Source of the DNA: Candidatus Aphodoplasma excrementigallinarum
Lineage (GTDB): Bacteria > Bacillota > Clostridia > UBA1381 > UMGS1253
Assembly: GCA_018713805.1 (NCBI GenBank)
Contig: DVOF01000004.1
Coordinates: 1 to 11,825, forward strand
Direction of reading: 5' to 3'
DNA: 11,825 nt
The number at the start of each line of letters is the position of its first letter. Position 1 is the stretch's first letter. Under the pieces are notes generated by a model. That model was not told where the DNA came from, did not search any database, and saw only the letters and a program-made list of their open reading frames with translations. The translations under genes were made by a program, and so were the position numbers. Below, piece after piece: positions 6,198 to 11,825 of this stretch.

Positions 6198-9100
6198 TTG
6201 CGCTGGAGGAGATGGGTCAGCCTTGCGCTGGCAGCGGTGTTTCTGTTTGGCCTTGTCCCGGCGTATGCGGCGGATAGCGAGGCAGCAGATTCCGCGCCTG
6301 TGTACGGCGTGGATACGTTGATTGAGTTTGAGGACGGATGGATACGGGGAAGTGGTGTGAAGACCCGCCCGAGCAGGACTTCGAGCGGGCAAAGCTGCGT
6401 GCTCGTCCCATCCGGCGGGCGGCTCGACAACCCGGCGGCCGGCTATACGCCGGACATTTCGTACAAAATCGATATCCCGGCTGCGGGGACGTACACCATC
6501 CTCATGCGCTATTCCGCCGCCGATACGGGCAAGGACTCGGTTTATGTGCGGTGGGACGGCGGGCAGTACCGGCAGAGCGGCTTTGAACAGACGGAAAACG
6601 CATGGGGCTGGGCGGCGCTTGACGGCCTGCGCTTTACGGCAAGCGGGCCGGGCGTCTATACGCTCGACTTCCTGCACCGGGAGCCGGGGCTGCTCATGGA
6701 TGCGTTTTTTGTCACGACGGAGCCGCAAAGTATCGACACGGACGCCGTAGAGGCGCAGATTGCAGAAAACGGCAAGCCCACCTCGCCGGAATTTGCGCTA
6801 AACAGCGACGCAAATACGTTTGATCTGACGGACGGGTTTGGCCTGTTTGAAGCGGAGGATGCGACGATCAACGAAGCGGCCTACAATACGCTGGAAAACC
6901 AGGCGGATGCGTCCGGCGGGAGCTGCGTTACGCCGAATACGGTGAATCAGGATCCGGGCGGCCCGGAGCAGGATATGTACGGTCTGGAATTCAACTTCAA
7001 TGTGGACCGGGACGCGGCTTTCTATAACGTGTGGGTGCGGGCGTGTATTCCGAGTACCGGGAGCGACTCGGCCTGGGTGTCGCTCGACGGCGGCGCGTAT
7101 GAGCAGGCAGAAGATTTCGACTATAATAAGGACGACAACGGCGCGTATGTCTGGCGCCTTGCAGCGACCTACAGCAATCTGTACGCCGGGACGAAGCACA
7201 ACTTCCGCCTCTACCCGCGCGAGGGGGGCAACCGGATCGATATGGTGCTGATTACCGACCAGGCCGGCCGCGTGCCTGTGGGCATGGGCGAGCTGACGGC
7301 CGTTACGCTTCCGGCGGACCAGTACCCCGTACCGGATATCCTCCCGCCGGATGGGCAGCACCCGCGCCTGTATTTGACAGCGGCGGATATCCCAATGATT
7401 TGCGAGAACATGGACAAGCCGCAGAACGCGCAGGCAAAGCAGGCGTTTGAGGCGCTTTTGGCGCAGGAGACGGACGGGCGGCTGTCCGGCTCCTTGATGG
7501 ACAGCTACACGAATTACAATGCCTCCACCATGGGTATCATTGAGGCGTACGCGTTCCAGTATGTGCTCACCGGCGACACGGCGTACGGCGACAAGGCGAA
7601 AACAGCTATCCTGAACCTTCTGGACACGGCGACCTTCGACCCGGAGCAGCAGGACATTACGCGGCAGATGGGGCATACGATATTTTTGGGCGCGCAGGTG
7701 TACGACTGGTGCTACGGCCGCTTCACCCCGGAGGAACGGGAAACGCTCATCGGCCGGTGCGAGCAGATCGCTATGCAGATGGAGGTGGGCTACCCGCCGG
7801 ACGGGCAGGGCGCGGTCTGCGGCCACGGCGGCGAGGCGCAGATTATGCGCGACCTGCTCGGCTTTGCAATTGCGACGTACGACGAGCGGCCGGACATCTA
7901 CAACTTCGTAGGCGGGCGGTTTTTTTCCGAATTTATTGAGCCGCGCAACTACTGGTATGCTTCCGCGACGCACCACCAGGGCGATGCGTACGGCAGCTAC
8001 CGCTATTATTGGGAGACGCTGGCCCAGGTAATGCTCTACCGCATGACCGGCGGCGATACGGCAGGCGGCGTGAAGGTGTTTGACGACACGCAGGCGGACG
8101 TGCCGTACTTCTGGATTTATACGCGCCGGCCGGATGGGCAGATGTTTCGCACCGGCGACTGCTATAATGAGAGCAACGCGCGCGGCGTGTACTGGACGCC
8201 GTATGTGGATACAATGTTTCTGGCCGGGAACTTCTACGGCGATACGCTCCTGAAGGGCGAGTATGCGCTCGAAAACCCGGACGGCGGGTTTTCCTACAGC
8301 ACGACGACGCGCTCCCCAGTCGTGTTTTTGCTGTTCAACGACCCGGGCCTGACGGCGGAGCCGAGCAAGGACAGCCTGCCGCTCACGCGCTATTTCGGCA
8401 GCCCGAACGGCATGATGGTGGCGCGCACGGGATGGGACGTGAATGCGTCCGACCCGGCGCAGAGCAGCGACGTTGTGGCAATGATGAAGATTGGCGAGCG
8501 GTGGGGCGCGAACCACCACCATCTGGACGCGGGCAGCTTCCAGCTCTATTACAAGGGCATTCTCGCGTCGGAGTCGGGCTACTATGAAAGCTACGGTTCG
8601 CTCCACGACCAGAACTATAACAAAGCGTCGATCGCGCACAATGTGCTGACGATCTATGACCCGAATGAGAAGTTTGGCTCCTATACGGGTACGGATAAAT
8701 ACGGGAATACCGTCTCGTTCCCGAACGGCGTCAACGACGGCGGCCAGCGGCGGCCGGGCGGCGAGCCGGCGACCATGGAGGAATGGAGCGCGGGCGCGTA
8801 TGACACGGGCAAGGTGCTCGACTATGCGTTCGGGCCGGACGAGGACGAGCCGGCGTATTCCTACATCAAGGGCGACATTACGCAGGCGTACGGCGGCAGC
8901 GGGCAGGGCAAGGTGTCGAATGTGACGCGCGCCATGGCGTTTCTGCCGCTCGACGACGCGGATTACCCGGCGATGATGGTTATCTTTGACAAGGTGACGT
9001 CGACGAATGCGTCTTTTAAAAAGAAATGGCTTCTGCATACGCAGCAGGAGCCGGAGATTAGCGGCAATACGGCAATCGTAAAGCGCGACACGGACGGCTA

Positions 9101-9956
9101 TAACGGGAAGCTGACCGTGCAGACGCTCCTGCCGGAGAATGCTTCCGTCACCAAGATCGGCGGCGAGGGCAAGCGGTTCTGGGTCGGCGACCAGACCGGC
9201 GACTTTGAAAACGACGGCTATAACTTTGATTTGCAGTCAGAACCATCGCCGGATTCATCGATTGAGGCGGGCTGGGGCCGGATTGAGGTGTCGCCCGCGG
9301 ACGAGAACCTCTCCGATACGTTTTTACATGTGCTCGCCGTGTCGGATGCGGATAATGAAGCACAGCCGCTCGACTCGGAGCTGATTTGCGGCGAGGCGCT
9401 TACCGGCGTGCAGACGGCGGGCAAGGCGCTGCTGTTTGCCGACACAGATACGCCATCGAGCGCGAAGAACAGGGTGCAGGACACGGCGTCGTTCACGCTC
9501 ACGGGCGGCGAGACGCTCGACATTCTAATTATGGGCGTGAAGGCCGGGCAGTGGCGCGTCAGCGCGAACGGCAAAACGGCGGTTTATACGGCAACGGAGG
9601 ACGGCGGCACGCTGTACTTCCCCGGCGGCGCAGGCGACTATACGCTCACGTATATCGGCGACGGCTACGACGCGCAAATCGCGTCCGCGCAGGCGGAGCG
9701 GAGCGGCGAAGGGGTCACAGTTAGCGTTACGCTCTCCGGCAGCTATGAAGGCGGCGTCCTGATTGGCGCGGCGTATAGCGCGGACGGACGGCTGCTGGCG
9801 CTTCGCAAGCAGGCATGCACGCAGGAAAAAGCGTATACGGTTTCGTTTTCTGACGAGGCCGCCACAGCGGCGGAGTTTCAGGTATTTTTGTGGGACGGCG
9901 GCAGCAGCGCAGCCCCGCTTGCGGCGGGTGTGGCGCTTGATGTGCCTTCCGTATGA
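6198..9956 (+). CDS. Secreted heparinase II/III-family polysaccharide lyase (PL21-like) with carbohydrate-binding modules
   Basis: The 1252-residue protein starts at TTG, with AAGGGGGG ending 6 bases upstream, and has a signal peptide (RWRRWVSLALAAVFLFGLVPAYA). Two carbohydrate-binding-like beta-sandwich modules follow (about 39-176 and 213-355; FEDG and FEAEDA openings). An alpha/alpha-toroid domain (about 383-730) begins PPDGQHPRLYL. A heparinase II/III beta domain (from about 734) has NHHHLDAGSF (772-781) and IAHNV with H814. The C-terminal module (about 1160-1252) resembles repeats of clostridial surface proteins. By analogy with Pedobacter heparinase II, H543, E546, Y598, R602, H773 and H775 fall at active-site spacings. 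It probably cleaves a uronic-acid polysaccharide by beta-elimination outside the cell. The substrate (heparan sulfate, other glycosaminoglycan or alginate-like) is not determined. There is no SLH, LPXTG or membrane anchor. Confidence 0.88.
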   Translation: MRWRRWVSLALAAVFLFGLVPAYAADSEAADSAPVYGVDTLIEFEDGWIRGSGVKTRPSRTSSGQSCVLVPSGGRLDNPAAGYTPDISYKIDIPAAGTYTILMRYSAADTGKDSVYVRWDGGQYRQSGFEQTENAWGWAALDGLRFTASGPGVYTLDFLHREPGLLMDAFFVTTEPQSIDTDAVEAQIAENGKPTSPEFALNSDANTFDLTDGFGLFEAEDATINEAAYNTLENQADASGGSCVTPNTVNQDPGGPEQDMYGLEFNFNVDRDAAFYNVWVRACIPSTGSDSAWVSLDGGAYEQAEDFDYNKDDNGAYVWRLAATYSNLYAGTKHNFRLYPREGGNRIDMVLITDQAGRVPVGMGELTAVTLPADQYPVPDILPPDGQHPRLYLTAADIPMICENMDKPQNAQAKQAFEALLAQETDGRLSGSLMDSYTNYNASTMGIIEAYAFQYVLTGDTAYGDKAKTAILNLLDTATFDPEQQDITRQMGHTIFLGAQVYDWCYGRFTPEERETLIGRCEQIAMQMEVGYPPDGQGAVCGHGGEAQIMRDLLGFAIATYDERPDIYNFVGGRFFSEFIEPRNYWYASATHHQGDAYGSYRYYWETLAQVMLYRMTGGDTAGGVKVFDDTQADVPYFWIYTRRPDGQMFRTGDCYNESNARGVYWTPYVDTMFLAGNFYGDTLLKGEYALENPDGGFSYSTTTRSPVVFLLFNDPGLTAEPSKDSLPLTRYFGSPNGMMVARTGWDVNASDPAQSSDVVAMMKIGERWGANHHHLDAGSFQLYYKGILASESGYYESYGSLHDQNYNKASIAHNVLTIYDPNEKFGSYTGTDKYGNTVSFPNGVNDGGQRRPGGEPATMEEWSAGAYDTGKVLDYAFGPDEDEPAYSYIKGDITQAYGGSGQGKVSNVTRAMAFLPLDDADYPAMMVIFDKVTSTNASFKKKWLLHTQQEPEISGNTAIVKRDTDGYNGKLTVQTLLPENASVTKIGGEGKRFWVGDQTGDFENDGYNFDLQSEPSPDSSIEAGWGRIEVSPADENLSDTFLHVLAVSDADNEAQPLDSELICGEALTGVQTAGKALLFADTDTPSSAKNRVQDTASFTLTGGETLDILIMGVKAGQWRVSANGKTAVYTATEDGGTLYFPGGAGDYTLTYIGDGYDAQIASAQAERSGEGVTVSVTLSGSYEGGVLIGAAYSADGRLLALRKQACTQEKAYTVSFSDEAATAAEFQVFLWDGGSSAAPLAAGVALDVPSV

Positions 9957-9975
9957 ACAGGAAATCCGATAGATT

Positions 9976-10007
9976 GCAAAAAGGGGCCGCGCGGCTCCTT
10001 TTTGCTT
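9976..10007 (+). terminator. Strong terminator after the heparinase-like gene
   Basis: GCAAAAAGG...CCTTTTTGC forms a stem of about 14 pairs (9976-9989 with 9992-10005, one G-U pair) with a GC-rich top and a very tight loop. The A-rich left arm and U-rich right arm allow it to work in either direction. It starts 19 bases after the stop codon at 9956 and isolates this block from the str operon. Confidence 0.88.
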
Positions 10008-10095
10008 TGCCTGCATATATGTATAAAACAGTAAAAAACAGGGGATGTTGTAGCATGAGGCATTATTAGCTGCGTACTTGTAAAAAAATACACAA

Positions 10096-10129
10096 AATAC
10101 TTGACAATACTTGACAAAGCTGATAAACT
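10096..10129 (+). promoter_or_regulatory. str operon promoter with duplicated -35 box
   Basis: AATACTTGAC is repeated exactly in tandem (10096-10105 and 10106-10115), creating two TTGACA boxes at 10101-10106 and 10111-10116. From the first, 17 bases lead to TAAACT (10124-10129), preceded by the TGn of an extended -10. TACAAT (10129-10134) is a better hexamer but is 22 and 12 bases from the two -35 boxes. The start site is predicted near 10136. Which boxes are used is not certain. Confidence 0.7.
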
Positions 10130-10135
10130 ACAATA

Positions 10136-10175
10136 GTCTGAACAAAATAATGCGGTATTTTACCCAATAACAGAC
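10136..10175 (+). promoter_or_regulatory. Leader stem-loop at the 5' end of the str operon transcript
   Basis: GTCTG (10136-10140) pairs with CAGAC (10171-10175). Within it AAAATA (10144-10149) pairs with TATTTT (10156-10161) around an ATGCGG loop. The internal loop is asymmetric. It would lie at the very start of the predicted transcript and might affect mRNA stability or bind a ribosomal protein. No canonical kink-turn is evident. Confidence 0.35.
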
Positions 10176-10218
10176 AAAAGACGATTGATTGCGGGCAAAA
10201 CGCCTTATGGAGGGGACT

Positions 10219-10473
10219 ATGCTGAATCAATTAAAGGAAGGCCCGGCTCACGTCGGGCTGAAGCAGTCGAAGCGGGCCTTGCAGGAAGGCAAGGTGGCGA
10301 AGGCCTTTGTGGCCGAGGATGCCGACCCGCACGTCACGCGCGCCTTTGTGGCGGAGTGCGCCGCTGCGGGCGTGGATGTAGACTATGTGGACAGCATGCT
10401 CCGGCTCGGCCACGCGGCGGGGATTGACCGCGGCGCGGCGGTGGCGGTCGTGCTCAAGCAGGAGTCAGTTTGA
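10219..10473 (+). CDS. ybxF: L7Ae/L30e-family RNA-binding protein (YbxF type)
   Basis: The 84-residue protein matches the bacterial L7Ae group. It has GLKQSKRALQEGKVAKAFVAEDADP, the family's RNA-facing first half, then VDSMLRLGHAAGIDRGAAVAVVL, the conserved C-terminal core. B. subtilis YbxF binds kink-turn RNA and is encoded just before rpsL, as here; its cellular target is not settled. The ATG at 10219 has GGAGG 5 bases upstream (10209-10213); the in-frame ATG at 10207 overlaps that site. It is the first gene of this str operon, without the rpoB-rpoC genes seen upstream in Bacillus. Confidence 0.9.
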   Translation: MLNQLKEGPAHVGLKQSKRALQEGKVAKAFVAEDADPHVTRAFVAECAAAGVDVDYVDSMLRLGHAAGIDRGAAVAVVLKQESV

Positions 10474-10484
10474 TATAGGGGCTG

Positions 10485-10501
10485 GTTCTGCCGTGCAGGA
10501 C
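10485..10501 (+). promoter_or_regulatory. Short hairpin upstream of rpsL
   Basis: GTTCTGC (10485-10491) pairs with GCAGGAC (10495-10501), with one G-U pair and a CGT loop. It lies in the 76-base spacer between the L7Ae-type gene and rpsL, 48 bases before the S12 start codon. There is no U-tract, so it is not a terminator. Confidence 0.35.
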
Positions 10502-10549
10502 ATGCCTTTATATAGATTTTATCATTATGGAAAGGAGGAAATACAAAGT

Positions 10550-10966
10550 ATGCCAACATTTAATCAGTTAGTTCGCAAGGGCAGACAGGACAAGAAGTTC
10601 AAGTCGAAGGCACCGGCGCTTCAGAAGGGGCTTAACTCGCTGAAGAAGAGGGCGACGGACCAGAGCGCACCGCAGAAGCGCGGCGTTTGCACATCCGTTC
10701 GTACCCTGACGCCGAAGAAGCCGAACTCTGCACTGCGTAAGGTTGCCAGAGTGCGCCTCACAAACGGCATCGAAGTGACGGCCTATATCCCGGGTATCGG
10801 CCACAACCTGCAGGAACACAGCGTTGTGCTGATCGAGGGCGGCAGAGTGCGCGACCTTCCTGGTACGCGTTACCACATTATCCGCGGTACGCTGGATGCA
10901 CAGGGCGTTGCGAACCGTATGCAGGCGAGAAGCCGCTACGGCGCAAAGAAGCCGAAAGCGAAGTAA
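10550..10966 (+). CDS. rpsL: Small ribosomal subunit protein uS12
   Basis: S12 lies at the decoding centre of the 30S subunit and helps monitor codon-anticodon pairing. The 138-residue length and MPTFNQLVRKGRQDK start match Firmicute S12. Conserved blocks include PQKRGVCT, TPKKPNSALRK (K56 corresponds to E. coli K43), TAYIPGIGHNLQEHSVVLI and RDLPGTRYHIIRG. The aspartate modified by RimO in E. coli is kept (D102). Unusually, the lysine equivalent to E. coli K88 is arginine (R101), and E96 replaces a usual arginine. The ATG at 10550 follows AAAGGAGGA (10531-10539). An in-frame extension back to 10385 overlaps the previous gene and is rejected. Confidence 0.98.
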   Translation: MPTFNQLVRKGRQDKKFKSKAPALQKGLNSLKKRATDQSAPQKRGVCTSVRTLTPKKPNSALRKVARVRLTNGIEVTAYIPGIGHNLQEHSVVLIEGGRVRDLPGTRYHIIRGTLDAQGVANRMQARSRYGAKKPKAK

Positions 10967-11153
10967 TACATGGCTCGGACATATGCTATGTAGCTTTGCC
11001 AAAAATCACATATCGAATAAGTGCGGCTACGACGCGCAGACCTGTGCTTTTTAGCAAGGCTGTATAGATAGATTGTAGATGCGCGCTGACGGCGGATGTG
11101 GATGCCGCCGAGTACCTGTGATTTTATGATGGATCATGAAGGAGGGAAGAAAA
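10967..11153 (+). promoter_or_regulatory. Long structured rpsL-rpsG spacer, candidate S7 regulatory leader
   Basis: This 187-base gap contains no gene. Small hairpins are visible: ACATA/TATGT (10979-10991), GCGCA/TGTGC (11034-11047) followed by five U residues, and CGGCGG/CCGCCG (11090-11110). The last ends 28 bases before the S7 ribosome binding site. In E. coli the equivalent spacer is bound by S7 for feedback repression. I cannot show the same fold here, and I see no good promoter. Confidence 0.4.
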
Positions 11154-11624
11154 GTGCCAAGAAGAGGTTTTATTGCAAAGAGAGAGGTTCTGGCCGACCC
11201 GCTTTACAACAGCGTTGTCGTAACGAAGCTGATCAACAACATCATGCTCGACGGCAAGCGCGGGGTTGCGCAGAGAATTGTATACGATGCGTTTGAGATC
11301 GTAGCGGAGAAGACGGGCAAGGACGCGCTTGAGGTATTCGAGCAGGCGCTGGAAAACATTATGCCTGTCCTTGAGGTTAAGGCAAGACGTGTCGGCGGCG
11401 CCAACTACCAGGTGCCGATCGAGGTTCGCCCGGAGCGGCGGCAGACGCTGGGGCTCCGGTGGCTCACGCTCTATGCGCGCCAGCGCGGCGAGCGGACGAT
11501 GCGCGAGCGTCTCGCAAATGAGATCATGGACGCCGTAAACAACACGGGCGGCGCTGTGAAAAAACGCGAAGACACCCACAGAATGGCGGAGGCAAACAAG
11601 GCGTTTGCACACTTCCGTTGGTAA
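11154..11624 (+). CDS. rpsG: Small ribosomal subunit protein uS7
   Basis: S7 nucleates assembly of the 16S rRNA 3' domain (30S head) and contacts the E-site tRNA. The 156-residue product is typical: MPRRGFIAKREVLADPLYNS, KLINNIMLDGKRGVAQRIVYDA, the ENIMPVLEVKARRVGGANYQVP hairpin region and the C-terminal KKREDTHRMAEANKAFAHFRW. I chose the GTG at 11154, giving MPRRGF as in relatives; AAGGAGG (11139-11145) lies 8 bases upstream. An ATG at 11136 would overlap that site. It is unusually far (187 bases) from rpsL. Confidence 0.97.
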   Translation: MPRRGFIAKREVLADPLYNSVVVTKLINNIMLDGKRGVAQRIVYDAFEIVAEKTGKDALEVFEQALENIMPVLEVKARRVGGANYQVPIEVRPERRQTLGLRWLTLYARQRGERTMRERLANEIMDAVNNTGGAVKKREDTHRMAEANKAFAHFRW

Positions 11625-11655
11625 TCTGACAAAGAAAATTTACGAAAGACCGATA

Positions 11656-11683
11656 CTAAAAATTGCGTAAGCGCTATTTTTAG
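11656..11683 (+). promoter_or_regulatory. Hairpin in the rpsG-fusA spacer
   Basis: CTAAAAAT (11656-11663) pairs perfectly with ATTTTTAG (11676-11683). After one T-T mismatch, GCG pairs with CGC around a TAAG tetraloop. The stem ends three bases before the AAAGGAGG site of fusA. It may tune EF-G translation, serve as a processing site or slightly attenuate transcription; there is no separate U-tract after it. Confidence 0.5.
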
Positions 11684-11704
11684 AGGAAAGGAGGAACAAC
11701 TCGC

Positions 11705-11825
11705 TTGGCAAGACAATTTTCACTTGAAAAGACGAGAAATATAGGCATTATGGCCCATATCGACGCCGGCAAGACGACGACGACGGAGCGTATCCTGTTC
11801 TATACGGGTAAGACGCACAAGTTGG
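11705..11825 (+). CDS. fusA: Elongation factor G, N-terminal 40 residues (cut by window end)
   Basis: EF-G is the GTPase that drives ribosome translocation. The visible start, ARQFSLEKTRNIGIMAHIDAGKTTTTERILFYTG, is diagnostic: NIGIMAHIDAGKTT holds the P-loop (G1), with K23 and T24 for nucleotide phosphate and magnesium. The start codon is TTG, supported by AAAGGAGG (11687-11694) 10 bases upstream and by correct alignment of the N-terminus. It follows rpsG by 80 bases, the expected str operon order. The rest of the gene is outside the window. Confidence 0.97.
   Translation, partial: MARQFSLEKTRNIGIMAHIDAGKTTTTERILFYTGKTHKL

Noticed and set aside
6798..9038. 746-codon open frame antisense to the lyase gene
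   Set aside because: It is an arginine/valine/histidine-rich shadow created by GC-rich codons of the real gene, with no ribosome binding site or family resemblance. The sense frame has a signal peptide and recognisable domains.
11040..11068. Internal promoter for rpsG (TATAGA at 11063-11068)
   Set aside because: No acceptable -35 box lies at 16-18 bases upstream.

Overview
The window looks like chromosomal DNA from a moderately GC-rich member of the Clostridia (Gram-positive Firmicutes). The evidence is SLH surface-layer genes, strong AGGAGG-type ribosome binding sites, sigma-A promoters with near-consensus boxes, an rpsU-yqeY pair, a UgtP/MGDG-synthase-type glycosyltransferase, MEP-pathway genes, and a YbxF-rpsL-rpsG-fusA ribosomal cluster. 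I cannot name the genus from sequence alone. No tRNA, rRNA, CRISPR array, insertion sequence or phage gene was seen.

Left third, minus strand (1-3004): the first 623 codons of an exported SLH-domain surface protein run off the left edge. Its strong promoter carries operator-like repeats. Upstream of it is the bicistronic ribosomal S21 gene (rpsU) with yqeY. That pair has its own consensus promoter, a short structured leader and a perfect-stem terminator just after yqeY.

Middle, plus strand (3094-10005): a divergent promoter starts a likely operon of a processive diacylglycerol glycosyltransferase, ispD, a small flavodoxin-like protein and ispF. A 1252-residue secreted protein follows; it has two carbohydrate-binding-like modules and a heparinase II/III core. 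A strong terminator closes the block. The first four genes belong to membrane glycolipid and isoprenoid-precursor synthesis. The fifth is a surface or extracellular polysaccharide-degrading enzyme that only shares the transcription direction.

Right part, plus strand (10096-11825): a compact str operon begins with its own promoter, in which a tandem duplication gives two -35 boxes. It reads L7Ae/YbxF-type protein, rpsL (S12), rpsG (S7) and fusA (EF-G, cut by the window end). The rpoBC genes that precede this set in Bacillus are absent. The rpsL-rpsG and rpsG-fusA spacers are long or structured and may carry autogenous control.

Nothing here amounts to a clearly new multi-gene system. The most notable points are the heparinase II-like enzyme with most PL21 active-site residues in register, arginine in S12 at the position where K-to-R gives streptomycin resistance, the repeated operator-like element at the SLH promoter, and the unusually structured str operon.
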